Shown one piece after another: positions 1-10,073 of a DNA stretch of 31,273 nt. The notes under the pieces were generated by a model, which was given only the letters and a program-made list of their open reading frames with translations, did no database searches and had not been told where the DNA came from. Position 1 is the stretch's first letter, and each line of letters opens with the position of its first letter. Made by a program: the position numbers and the translations under genes. This DNA comes from Zygnema cylindricum (taxonomy: Eukaryota > Streptophyta > Zygnematophyceae > Zygnematales > Zygnemataceae): assembly GCA_037447655.1 (NCBI GenBank), contig JBBHKE010000008.1, forward strand, positions 1 through 31,273, written 5' to 3'.

Positions 1-352
1 CCTTTCCTCCTCCCTCCCCCTCCCTTTTTCCCTCTCCTCCTCCCACTTCCATTTGTTTCAACTGCCCTAGGGAAATGACAGGTAGACATGCATGTATCTT
101 CGTCCCTCTCGCTCTCTCCTTCCCCTGTCCCTCCCTCTCCCTTTCTCCCAGTCCTCCCCCTTCCCCTTCCCTCTCACTCTTCCCCTCTCCCTCTCCCTCT
201 CCCTCCCAATTTTTGGGTATTGAGCAACCGGTCCCTTATTCAAATATGATTTTTCTTTTTATGAAAACTCAAATGTCGATTTCTTTTTTTTTCTTTTTTT
301 TCTCTTTTTTTCTCTTATTTTTGTCTTTTTTTTTCTCTTTTTTTGTCCTTTT
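1..352. repeat. CT-rich polypyrimidine tract, probable intron
   Basis: Almost pure C/T on the plus strand, first as C-rich runs and then as T-rich runs interrupted by single C, ending in a good 3' splice site (ttgcag, AG at 355-356). I read it as the 3' part of an intron of the gene that continues at 357. The Ser/Pro/Leu-rich open frame across it is a by-product of low complexity. Confidence 0.6.
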
Positions 353-356
353 GCAG

Positions 357-1849
357 GAGAACGATGTCATCAAGCTTTTCCAAATTTGAGAAAAAAGGTT
401 TAATCGTGGAAGTTTTACAAGTATGTCTCCTTTCAAAAAATGGGAAAATAAGGACAACAAAGAAAATAAGAAAGGGAATATAAAAGGGAAAAAGGAAAGG
501 GAAAAGGGGAAAACGGTAGTGTTGGGTATCGGGTAAAATCATATCGCGATAATCTCGATATTCGATATATCGATTATCGTTCAAACAGACTCCTCGATAT
601 ATCGTACCGGGACCAACATAAATTATCGCGATATATTTCGCGATATAAAGTATTTTTTAAATTTAATATTTTATATAATGTGTTATTTTATCGAAAAGGA
701 CAAATTGTCTGATACGCCACGTACCACGTGATTTTCGTTCCGTTACTTCAAGGTAGACGCCGCAAAATGTAACCGGCGAAAAATTACTAATTCTGTAATT
801 CATATAATTACTTATTTAGTACGTACAGAACTTCACGGACGAAAATAACTTCACGAAAAAGAACTTCACGAAACCATCACTATTAGTTTTTATCACTTTA
901 ATTCGGGTGGGTTTTTTTTTGACCCAAAACTGTAAATTAGTGTTAATAACGGCTATTTAGTCAAACGGCCCATAATTTGCCATGTGGCAAAACATAGTTG
1001 AGTGTGGTTAATTGTATTAAAGTGTTTAGTTTAATAATTTACTAACTCTAAAATACGGTGTACCACACTAAAGTTTTTGATAATTGTACACCACTTGAGA
1101 CCAGTACCATTTAAAATTTGACGTCACCATCTACAATGTGACTTCACCATATCTGAACCGTTCGTAAAAAAATTGGACAGTTCAGATTCTCTGTAGACTA
1201 TAGGAAGGTGCATGGGATATCACGGCCGATATAGAAGATATTGATTATCGATGGGTAAAAGAAATCGCCGTATCGCATAAAGAGGTTGATTTTATTTGAT
1301 TTATTTTTTTTATTTTTTTTAGGAAATTTTTGAGGAGTTGCAACCTGTTACTTGGGAAAAATACGATCCTAAAGTTGTGGAAGTGGATTCCGGAATCTCG
1401 GTAAGCTTGAGCACTTCAAAAAAAAAAAAAACTATTTTAAGTCTCATTTGTGGTTTTTTTTTTCAAAGAAGATCCGTAAGATTTTTTTTTTTTTTTTTTT
1501 TTCCTTTTTTTTTCCCATAATGGTTCAAGAAGTTTTTTTTTTTTTTTTACCTCCATCATTTGTAAATTGTGATTTTTTTTTTCTTGTTGACCAGAAATTT
1601 TAAAACCAAGACGATGTTTCTTTATGTAAATTCTTTTTTTTCCCCTTTTTTATTTTTATTTTTCAGGGAATTCTCGACAAATTAACTTTAATTCAAGCCG
1701 AAATTCTTATTTTACCGCCACCTTCCTGCGTGGGTTCGAGAAAAGGTAAAAAACCTAATTCAAGTTTTGTCCGGGAAATTTTATCTGCCCGGAAACGGGC
1801 CGGTTTGTCGAAAAATTCAACGTTTTCTTGGTCATTCCGAGAAGAATAA
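357..1849 (+). CDS. Unrecognised spliced gene, 3' part (three exons)
   Basis: Three exons join in one frame. Exon 357-420 has an acceptor AG at 355-356 and a gtatgt donor at 421. Exon 1323-1400 has an AG acceptor and a gtaagc donor. Exon 1667-1849 has a tttcag acceptor and a TAA stop at 1847-1849. The last two exons are 78 and 183 nt, so the frame closes exactly. The first in-frame ATG is at 364; starting there gives about 105 residues. However, base 357 also completes an upstream codon, so this may be an internal exon of a longer gene cut by the window edge. The peptide has an acidic middle (EIFEELQPVTWEKYDP), a hydrophobic stretch (TLIQAEILILPPP) and a basic, Ser-rich tail ending FSWSFREE. 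I do not recognise a family. The first intron (421-1322) carries transposon-end sequence. An AATAAA overlaps the stop codon and could serve as a poly(A) signal. Confidence 0.55.
517..640 (+). mobile_element. hAT-like element end inside an intron
   Basis: Begins TAGTGTTGGGTATCGGGTA and continues into short ATCGATAT-type palindromes (to about 640). The terminal motif and palindromic subterminal region match the complete element at 17164-18204, which starts TAGTGTTGTGTATCGGTAA. I could not find the opposite terminus in the 700 bp to the right, so only one end can be placed. The right part of the intron (to about 1280) also has ATCG-type palindromes and may belong to the same decayed element. Confidence 0.4.
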
Positions 1850-2554
1850 AAGAGTTATTCTTTGTAAGAAAAAGGAAGAAAAGACAAATCGACAAGAAAA
1901 AGTTCCCATAAGTTTTCTTTTAAATCAAATGATTTAGTAATTGTTAATTTATATCCATCATTCTTTTTTAGATATTTTTAAGCTCTTAGAGAACTTGAGC
2001 TTTTCATGTTTCTAAAATTTATTTACTGGATTTTGAATACTTATAGATTCAAAAATGTACACAAATGTAGATACGAGTTTTTTGCAAGCGTGACGTAACA
2101 AAGTGTCACATCCAAAATTGGATTTTGATTTCTTTTGCCTTTTGTAACTGTTTTTTGGGTTTTTTTTCTCTTGAAGTATTCCACAATGGATTTTTTTTTT
2201 TTTAGCTGATTAGACTTTAATTATAATTTGATCAATTTTTCGGTCTGCAATAAAAACATAAATTTATTAAGTCTTGTCATCGTCCACTTTTTTTTTTTTT
2301 TTTTCCTTATGTATGGTGCAAGTATCATATCCAAAGGACAAAAAATACTTTTTTGCAGCAAGAAAAATGACAACATTTGAGTTATGCCTAATAAAATTAC
2401 GAAAAACAACAGCGAACCACAAATAGTGTGGCTTATTATTGGCCCACGTCACATATCAAATATAAATTACGATATGTCTTTCGTCTGACATCGATACCGT
2501 GCGCAGATCTATTAATAATTTAATACGCGTTATCCGCCTTTGAGATGCAATGCG
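1850..2554. other. AT-rich spacer
   Basis: Holds poly-T and poly-A runs and no open frame that splices convincingly. The first part is probably the 3' untranslated region of the gene ending at 1849. No other structure seen. Confidence 0.4.
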
Positions 2555-2815
2555 ACTGGACGGACAGTACGGAACGATTTGATATGATGATGCAATGAGA
2601 GCTCACTGTACAATATGATGTCGGAATCGGATGTACGGTACATTGTTACAATTTGATGATATAATGCGACTGGTAGAGTACAATAATACAATGTGGCTGT
2701 TGGTACAGTACGGACAGTAAGATATGATGATGGCATGCGATTGTACGGTAGATATGATGAAGCACTGTGACTGTACGGTACAATATAGTACGGTACCTTA
2801 CGATACGACCTACGC
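2555..2815. repeat. Degenerate GATATGATGATGC / GTACGGTAC satellite
   Basis: Variants of two words alternate across about 260 bp: gatatgatgatg(c) followed by aatgcgactgtacggtaca. At least five loosely spaced repeats are visible (near 2580, 2655, 2735, 2753 and 2785). It looks like an old tandem repeat that has drifted. The minus-strand frames across it (rich in Tyr, His, Arg and Thr) follow from the repeat and are not taken as genes. Confidence 0.5.
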
Positions 2816-3879
2816 AGATATTACCAAAAAGAAAATCAAATCCCGGTAGGCTACGACAGGTCACAACTCTCATTTCCCCAATATTAATGCGAAAAATAAG
2901 GGAAACGTTTTTTTGGTCGGATATTCGTATTTCTACAAAAATTTGACAATCTCCCTGGAGAGATAATAGAGCTCTGAAATTTTTGTCCCATATATGAATA
3001 TTGTACGGACATTGAATTTTGCACATTATATAAAAAATAGTAAAATTTATTAAAAGCCTGTGGTTGTAAACCATATGAGAACATGGAAACAAAAGGAAAA
3101 GAAAACGAAATTAAAAGTTTACACTTGCAAAATTTGAAAAAAAATAGGTAAAAAAAGTTGAAACATGAAAGGTTTTTTAGTTATTTACATCTATAAGCAT
3201 ACAAAATTTTCAGTTTATTTGAATTCTCACACCTAATTATTGTAATAAATAGTTGTGTACGAAAATATTGCACAAAAAACTTGTTAAAAAAGACATGTAA
3301 CAAAAATTGCCAAAAAAAATACCAACTTAAATTATGCTTATGCAAACCACAATTTTGAACAAACTGACACTGAAAACTGAAAAACATGTTTGACTATCAT
3401 CTCCATTATTTTTTGAAATTTTTCGGTTCAAAGTTTAAACTTATTTTTTGAGATTCTTGTCTTTTAAATGAATCTCCGACTCCTTTCTTTAAGTCTAAAT
3501 GAAGATTGAGACATTTTCGATATGTCATTCTTTTTAGTGATTTGATCAAAAAAATAAAAACATAAAAAGAAAACATTGATTTCTACACAAATGTGTTGCG
3601 AATAAAGAACAAATCGCACAAATACATGGCCACAAATCAAAATAGTAAGATCCTAAAAATAGTGTGGACTATCACCAATCAAAAAAGATTGCCGGCCTTC
3701 CAAAATTCCCAATTTTTTTTTAGACATGAATTTAGAGACACTTTACCAAAAGACTAAAAGGACAAAAAATATTGAAGACGACGTATTTTCTTGAAAAAAA
3801 AAAACTTTCTTGAATCGGAAAAATATCATCGAAAGCATCACAACTTCATCCAATGTCAAAAAAAAAACTTATTCACATT
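2816..3879. other. AT-rich spacer downstream of the BTB gene
   Basis: Mostly A-rich on the plus strand. I see no supported exon, RNA or repeat. The 3' end of the minus-strand BTB gene faces this region. Confidence 0.35.
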
Positions 3880-3885
3880 TTTATT
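3880..3885 (-). terminator. Putative poly(A) signal of the BTB gene
   Basis: TTTATT on the plus strand, so AATAAA on the minus strand, about 160 nt past the TGA stop of the BTB/POZ reading frame. This is a sensible 3'UTR length for a plant gene. Confidence 0.4.
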
Positions 3886-4043
3886 GAGATGTATATCCTG
3901 AAATAAGACAAATCTACAATGGGTACAAACTGACGACCTGCCGGGGAAAAAAATAATGAACAGGAGACGTAAATGAAAGGAAAGAAAAGAAAAAAAAGTG
4001 AGAGTAAGAGGAAAACCTCACCCTTGAATCCTCACAATCCTTC

Positions 4044-5398
4044 TCATTCTTGAACACATAGTCTCCCGAGCCATTCCTCGATAGCTTTTGTTAAGTCTAA
4101 CCAACCGTAAGGATTCCGTTTAAGATCTCGATAAGCTACTAAAGCGGTTCTACTTTCAGCCAAAGGTAGTGTGGATATAATCTTTCCGATATTTGAATTG
4201 AAAGAAATCGAAATTTCTTCGGTTAAGAGAGCATCGATCACACTCACATCTAAAGCCGGTAACCAAAAAATGAGTAATTTCATCCTTTCTTCTGGAGGAA
4301 CAATTACGGATCCGTTAAGCATTTTTCCAATAACTTGAAAAAGAATGAGAAAAATATTTCCGTAGATTCTGTTGCTAGTTTTATGTGTATCTTTCGAGGA
4401 ATGATAAATATGATACGCAAGAATTTGGCCTTCATGTTCATCGACAAGAAATTCATAAATTTTTTTGGCGAATCCGACATCCAAAATTTGAAAAGATAAC
4501 CAACAAAGTGATTCGACAGCTTCTTCAAATAAATTGTTTCCCTGTTGTCCGTAAATATAAGTAGGAATCCTACTAATGGCTTCATGATGTTTTAACGTTT
4601 CCAAAACACTTTTGCTCACTTTAGAAAAACAAGATAACAAAACAGTTCTTTTTATTTCGATAGAAAGATCAGGAAGTAACTCTCCTTGTAAAGCTTTTCG
4701 AACGACGGTACGGAGTTTTTTGAGTTTGGAGTTATTCTCAGTCGAGGACGCAGATTCCAACAACCGACCGAAAATTTCTTCCACTTCGACAGCTGGCGCT
4801 TTTTGTCTTCTTGCTAAAACTTTTTCTCCATCGACGCCAAGTTCTAGAGAAGGTAAAACATCAAAAACAGCCTCTTCTTCTTCTTTACTCCATGGAACAG
4901 CTTCAATGTACAACAAACTAGAACGAATGCCCTCTTCAAATAAAAGTTGAAGTGAAACTTGAAGAATTTGTAAAGCTTGATAAACAGAAACAAAAATCTC
5001 CGAAAATGGTCCTATAGAGAGCAGGTCGAAAACTGAACGGTAAACATGGAATGGAATCTCAGCCTGGGTTTCAAAAACTATTTCATCGTTCGTCTTTTCC
5101 GGAGTACTATTCCATCGGTCTTCGACGCGTGTTGCAAGAAATTTGCTGCCCGAGATGGAATTCCGGGGCAGATGAAATTTTTCTTGCTGACCAGTTTCAT
5201 CTTGCAGAACAACTGTCACCTGTGCATTCCCCAAAGAAAGAAAAAAAAAACGAGCTTCTTCTCTTCAGAATGATTTGAAATGAAATATTGAACAGAATAA
5301 ATATGAGACAGTGCAGAAATCTTGCAACAAGGGAGGGAGGGAGGGAAGGCGGGAGAGGAAGAGGGAGAGGGGGGGGGAGAGAGAGAGGGAGAGAGAGG

Positions 5399-5460
<62 letters not shown>

Positions 5461-5572
5461 GAGAGAGAGAGAGTGAGAGAGAGAGAGAGAGAGAGAAAGG
5501 GAGAGATTGAACATACTTGAGTAATACCAGACAGAAAACTGATTAATTCATAAATTTGCGCACGCTCTATCA
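4044..5572 (-). CDS. BTB/POZ domain protein of the plant At3g05675-like type, 5' end not found
   Basis: Two exons are visible on the minus strand: 5572-5517 (56 nt, ending CAA before gtatgt) and 5219-4044 (acceptor gcacag, stop TGA). They join in phase as ..SGITQ|VTVVLQDETG. The large exon does not begin with ATG: the triplet at 5234-5232 is TTG and lies in the intron, so earlier exons must exist above 5573. The visible protein is about 409 residues. Residues 19 to about 115 resemble a divergent BTB fold. YIEAVPW at about 122-128, then a run of acidic residues and LARRQKAP, is the junction typical of the plant family. A helical C-terminal region follows, with LCWLSFQIL (about 258), an IFWLPALD block (about 340) and IEEWLGRL near the end. 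Such plant proteins are usually described as candidate CUL3 ubiquitin-ligase adaptors; that role is inferred, not shown. The family call rests on my recollection of conserved motifs. Confidence 0.75.
5330..5508. repeat. (GA)n / (CT)n microsatellite in the BTB gene intron
   Basis: GGGA-rich at the left, then nearly pure GA. On the coding (minus) strand it is a CT-rich tract in the middle of the 297-bp intron (5220-5516), upstream of a poly-T stretch and the acceptor. Arg/Glu frames (plus) and Ser/Leu frames (minus) across it are spurious. Confidence 0.9.
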
Positions 5573-5895
5573 CTTGAAAGCAAGAATAGATACAGAATAA
5601 ACAAAGGACAGTTGTAATAGAAACTAAAGTACAATCGTAAAAAAAAGTTAACACCGGGAACCAAACTGAGAACCAAGGGAGTGGAAATTACATTATTTAG
5701 AGGGTCCAATTACTGGCATCCTAAAAATTAACAGGTATATTCAACTTCTGTCCAATTAAGCCAATTTTTGTGGAGAAAAAATTATGTGCAACTAAAAGTA
5801 ATTCACTGAAACAAATGAAAAATGAGAGTACTGCAACCCTCGTAAATATTTTTCTATCGAGAAACCAAACACTGTAATTACCTTGGTGTTTCTAA
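5573..5895. other. Spacer or unresolved upstream part of the BTB gene
   Basis: The BTB gene needs at least one more 5' exon, which must donate one base to the codon preceding IERAQIYEL. I searched the minus strand here and found no convincing donor-bounded exon, so the first exon may lie further right. Confidence 0.3.
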
Positions 5896-6215
5896 CGCAC
5901 TAAAAACTGAACGCACTGAAAATTGAGCGCACTGAAAATTCAGCGCACTGAAAATTGAGCGCACTGAAAACTGAACGCACTGAAATTGAGCGCACTGAAA
6001 ATTGAGCGCAATAAAAACTGAACGCACTGAAAATTGAGCGCACTGAAATTGAGCGCACTGAAAATTGAGCGCAATAAAAATCGAACGCACTGAAAATTGA
6101 GCGCACTGACAATTGAGCGCACTGAAAGCTGAGCGCACTGAAAATGCACTGAAAGCTGAACGCACTGAAATTTGGACGCACTGAAAAAGAACGCACTGAG
6201 AATGGACGCACAAAA
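5896..6215. repeat. Minisatellite of about 16 bp, around 21 units
   Basis: Units read GCGCACTGAAAATTGA with A/G variation before CGCAC and a few 15-, 17- and 18-bp variants. The array starts near acgcactaaaaactga and fades into gaatggacgcacaaaa. The period is not a multiple of 3, yet all three minus-strand frames stay open across most of it, giving FSVRS, FQCAQ and FSALN peptides in rotation. No splice sites or start context suggest that it is translated. Confidence 0.9.
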
Positions 6216-7127
6216 AATGGAACATAGTATATAAATGATATAAAAATGGATATACCCACTCTCACCACTAATAGTGTGGATATTTTTTAGAAGGATATCA
6301 TGCTTTTCTACACTATTTTTTGTGCACTATTTTTTATTTTTTTTTGTGCATTTTTCTGAAAAATGAAGCTTCGAGTAATTGTTGCGATAGATAAATGGCC
6401 GAAACTTTCAAAAAATAAAGTTTCTAAAGTTTTTAAGTTTCAGCTTTTTTAAGTTTTTTGTTTAAATTTTCTCAAACTTTAATTTATCTTTCAAAATAAA
6501 ACAGATAATTTTTAGTTGCACTGCCTCCCAACAAAAAAAGGGAAACAAAAAAAATAAAACATAATAAATACTAAAAAGGTGACAGCTGTAATTTTTCCTC
6601 AATTGAATTTTCAAGGTTCAATAAAATGCAACTGAAATTTTAATGACTTTTTTTTTTTTTTGGGTTTTAAAACCTAAATTTAAGTGGTGTTTCTTACTTT
6701 TAATAATCAAAAAGAAAAAAAAATTAAAAAAAAAGTAAAACTTAAAAAAAAAAATTACTGTTCTATGGGAAGTCTCTTTGAAGAAGAAATTATAAAAGAG
6801 CTGTCAAAACGTAACAAAAAAAAAAAAAACCAAAAAAAATAAAAAATGAAAAAAAACAAAAAAAAACGCAAAAAAAAAAGAAAATGTTTTTTCTCCTGAC
6901 TGTTTATCCATTTAAAAAAAATATGAAAAGAGAGAAGATAGGGGAAGAATGAGAGGGAGAAGAGGGAGGGAGGGGAAAGGAAAGGGGAGGGAGGGGTGGA
7001 GAGGGAGTCGGGAAATGGGAGCCGATGGATCGGATGGAGAAATGTGTTTATCAAAATCGGCATAAAATCGCCGATATGAAATACACGTCGACAGACATAT
7101 GGCGTATTACTACAGTACTGCACATTA
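6216..7127. other. AT-rich spacer with poly-A/T runs
   Basis: Contains long A and T runs (about 6650-6890) and a purine-rich stretch from 6930 to 7020. No gene is supported. A Phe-rich minus-strand frame at 6755-7135 comes from poly-A and is dismissed. Confidence 0.4.
6961..7013 (+). other. G-rich stretch, possible G-quadruplex
   Basis: More than four runs of three or four G within 50 bp (GGGAGGGAGGGG, then AAAGGAAAGGGGAGGGAGGGG). This meets the usual sequence pattern for a quadruplex on the plus strand. Confidence 0.5.
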
Positions 7128-7352
7128 CAGTACAACGTTTATCGTTATTAGCGTTAATAATTTTTTCGTTACTTTAAACATCTTTTCTCCGTACACACTT
7201 GTCCAATTTTCACATGAAATCGCCAATCGGAACGTGAGAATCTTGGCTTTCAATTTGCAACCGTCAGATCCATAATCCGATTAGAGTGTACGGACAAAAA
7301 ATGTTTTAAGTGGCAAAAAAACATTAACACTAATAGCGATACATGGTGTACT
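7128..7352. mobile_element. Hairpin MITE, Tc1/mariner-like (copy M1)
   Basis: Left end CAGTACAACGTTTATCGTTA, right end ACTAATAGCGATACATGGTGTACT in inverted complement. The whole element is close to one long inverted repeat: ACATCTTTTCTCCGTACACA near the left is mirrored by GTGTACGGACAAAAAATGTT near the right. TA precedes the left end. There is no coding capacity, so it is non-autonomous. It belongs to the same family as M2-M7. Confidence 0.7.
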
Positions 7353-7356
7353 CTGC

Positions 7357-7613
7357 TTAACACTATTAGTGTCAGTATGTGTTTCGCCACCTAAAAACAT
7401 GTTTTCCCCGTGCACACATGTCCAATTTTCGGTGAGACCGCAAATTGGAAGGTGAGAATCTTACCGTTCAATCGCAACCGCCGGATTGACAATCTGACAA
7501 GTGTGCACGAATTTTTTCTAAGTTTTTTCTCGACACTGTGCACGGTAAAAAGATGTTTTGATTGGCGAAAAAAACACAGCAGTAATAGGCGTAATAGCGA
7601 TAGACGGTGTACT
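7357..7613. mobile_element. Hairpin MITE, Tc1/mariner-like (copy M2)
   Basis: Sits directly beside M1. Left arm: CACTATTAGTGTCAGTATGT, then CGCCACCTAAAAACATG and CCCGTGCACACATGTCC. Right arm: GTGTGCACG, TGCACGGTAAAAAGATG, then GTAATAGCGATAGACGGTGT. The arms pair as in M1. No coding capacity. Short frames inside it (7391-7654 minus, 7410-7679 plus) are palindrome by-products. Confidence 0.65.
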
Positions 7614-7624
7614 TTTTTGTACTG

Positions 7625-7740
7625 TAGTGTTGCGTATCGTACCCCGACTGTCATTCGGCATACCGCGGTTCAGTTTTAACCGAATATCAACGACCGCGAG
7701 GTGCTGGTTCGTTCGGTATTTCGGTGCGTTTTTTTTTTTT
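7625..7740 (+). mobile_element. Possible hAT-like terminus
   Basis: TAGTGTTGCGTATCGTACC matches the termini seen at 517 and 17164, and is followed by short palindromic CGGTT/AACCG and CCGCG words. No opposite terminus was located, so this is a fragment or chance likeness. Confidence 0.3.
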
Positions 7741-8149
7741 TTTTGTCATTTACACAGGTCGATGCCTAACCAATCCATGACCACCTAGCTTCTATAGTTC
7801 TTACCTTAAGGTTCGATGTTTCCACATGTACTTGTGGTTCTTTGTTTACAGTCCCTTAAATTCCGTAACTCCCTTGTACTTTTTGACTAAAATTATTACA
7901 TGTGTCAACACTTTTGTACTTTATGGATAAAGCACGGCCTTAAACCATTGAATACATGGAAACAAAAACGAACGGTAAAAGCGAAACTGGAAAATAGAAC
8001 GCAAGCCAACAAAATACCTCTAAAGGAACAACAAGCACAAAACCAAAAACAAATTATTTAACAGAAACTAAAACTACCCAACCAAACCTCAACATAGCTA
8101 AACATTTAATAAAAGCAACCCCTTAAATGGCCCGATCCCCCGGATCCCC
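7741..8149. other. Spacer beyond the LINE remnant
   Basis: A-rich plus strand (T-rich 3' of the minus-strand LINE remnant). It may include that element's 3' tail, but I see no poly-A end or target-site duplication. Confidence 0.3.
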
Positions 8150-8597
8150 TTAATTCTCTTGATCATCCGGCGGAGCATGATGGGGAGGTTTAGGAACAGA
8201 TCGATGATCCATGATAGCAATAACAGATTTAAGGAAGATAGAAGCTTGCACTCACTCCAAAGCCACACGTAAATGTTGAGGATGAAAAGAAATAACCCTC
8301 ACCCTTCACCAAGTAACGTTGAGCACAAGTATGGAGAGACTCATCCAGAGCAGCTTCCAAACAACCAAACATCTCGACTACCGTCGGAATAAATTCATTT
8401 ATCGCATCGAGGTGTGCACAATCGCGCTTCTTCTTCCTAGTAGCATCACGCACGACCGCTCTTAAATGTCGAGCCACCAGACTAACAACTGTAACCAGGG
8501 CACGATTCTCCACAATGATGTCGCCAAAAATAAGATGGGCAACATAGAACAAAAAACGATCCGTTGCGAATGAATAACATGTGAAAGCTCTCAACAA
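8150..8597 (-). pseudogene. LINE-type reverse-transcriptase C-terminal remnant
   Basis: On the minus strand, 8597-8229 encodes RDCAHLDAINEFIPTVVEMF followed by GCLEAALDESLHTCAQRYL. A shift of frame then gives LRVALE, an in-frame TGA, VQASIFLKSVIAI, and the tail PKPPHHAPPDDQEN before TAA at 8152-8150. The order (F-I-P-x-x-V-E-x-F-G-x-L, then L-x-x-C-A, then R-x-A-L-E-x-V-Q-A) fits the conserved region downstream of the RT fingers/palm in some plant LINE-like polyproteins. There is no ATG at the left edge of the open frame, and the frame is broken, so it is a decayed fragment. No YxDD catalytic box is visible. The family call is from memory of motif order. Confidence 0.5.
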
Positions 8598-9990
8598 ACG
8601 TAGTACAACCCCTTAAAAGTAACGTTTGCGATAGGGAGTGTCGTGTACCCAAATCAAATCTCCCCCACGAGGACAACTAAGCAATGGGACCCCATTTGAT
8701 TGAAAGATATGTTCACACGAGCAAAACGAGAGGGTCTCTTAAAGTTGGATGAGGGCGACCAAGCTTCGACCTAAAGGCTATGGTGCGTTGAGCAACCACT
8801 AACGTACACTAAAAAGAATATGTGTGTCCAAAACCTAAGCTCAATTATAAGCGCAATAACAAGAGTATATGTATAAGAGAGAAGCCGCACGATTAAAAAA
8901 AAACAATCATGATTTTTTTTACTATTGTGATGGTTGTTGGCCAGTGTCGCCATCATTGTTAATAATAGTGTAATTATAACTATTGGATAAAAAATTCTTT
9001 GACTCCTTTAAACTCCCTTTTTTTCCAATTTGTACTTCTATTATCCACAAAATATCATCAAGGGAGACAATGGTTCCCTAGTGTCAATATATGTAATCAC
9101 AACACCATAATTGGGCGTAAATCGTTTTGGCCACTTAAAACAACGAAAACAATACTTATTTTTACAATCATAACACAGATTTAATAAACGGTGACAAATC
9201 AACCCACGTCCCTTGGTCCTAAATTATAATGAATTACACCTAAAACAAGCACGACTTTGTTTAAATAATTATTTTATAATGGATATGGGTATTGTGAAGG
9301 CCATTACAGGTGTTGTGATCAACATATGATTTTATGTGTGGTTAGAAAGGTATGAAAACTACTTTTTTGGAAAATAAGTTACAGTTTTCTTTTCCGTGGT
9401 CACATTAGGGAGCCATGACATGACGTTATGATCTCCTCTCGCGATAGAAGTATGTCAATATGGAACTACCTCATACTAAAACCCCTAGATATAATATGCA
9501 AATGGGACACATTTAAAATGTTAAGCTTTTCAAATGGAATAATTGAACCATAGATTTTGCTTCTTGTAAACATTGTTGGAGCTTGTCCATTAGAAGGATA
9601 TAAGTAGCAAGAAAACACATTCAAATCCCATAGATGATTTTTAGAATGTTAACGATAGTAATTTAATGATGCGTGCATTTTCAGGTCATTAAGAAGCCGT
9701 TTTTTTCTTATGACTTTTAAATGTCTGACGTTGTGCGCTGTGTGTCATTTTTGCCTTTCTTGCAGCCATCATCGACCAAATCCTCCAGCTTGTTTGTCCT
9801 AAATCTTAATTACTGCTTATTAGTAGTGATTTTATTTTATTTGAACCTTTCATTATACTATTTCTTGTGATCTATTTGAAGAATCAAACATTTTTTCCAA
9901 ATTATTGAAATTCTCTAATATTAGCCTTGTACTACTGCTCGTAGACTGCTTGAATCTCCATCAAATACAAAATATCTCTGCCTATTTGGA
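8598..9990. other. Spacer without recognisable gene
   Basis: The leftmost 170 bp may be further 5' sequence of the LINE remnant (broken frames). The rest is AT-rich. A possible acceptor-bounded exon near 9764 (cttgcag, then about 15 codons to TAA) could not be joined to anything. Confidence 0.3.
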
Positions 9991-10050
9991 AGTCTATAAA
10001 TCCAAAAAAGGTACACGTATATGCAACATTCGAAAAGTATCTTCGTCTCT

Positions 10051-10073
10051 AGGGGGAGGGAAAAGGGGGAGGG
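10051..10073 (+). other. Compact G-quadruplex motif
   Basis: Two copies of GGGGGAGGG separated by AAAA, four G-tracts within 23 bp, in otherwise AT-rich DNA. Confidence 0.55.

Noticed and set aside
75-389. Ser/Pro/Phe-rich plus-strand frame
   Set aside because: Low-complexity pyrimidine DNA crossing a clear splice acceptor at 355-356.
5288-5520. Arg/Glu-rich proteins on the plus strand and Ser/Leu-rich on the minus strand
   Set aside because: They are translations of a GA/CT microsatellite inside an intron.
5896-6215. Regular repeats that might be a CRISPR array
   Set aside because: Units are contiguous with no unique spacers, and the surrounding DNA is eukaryotic.
6755-7135. Phe-rich minus-strand frame of 126 codons
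   Set aside because: Explained by poly-A runs and the purine-rich stretch.
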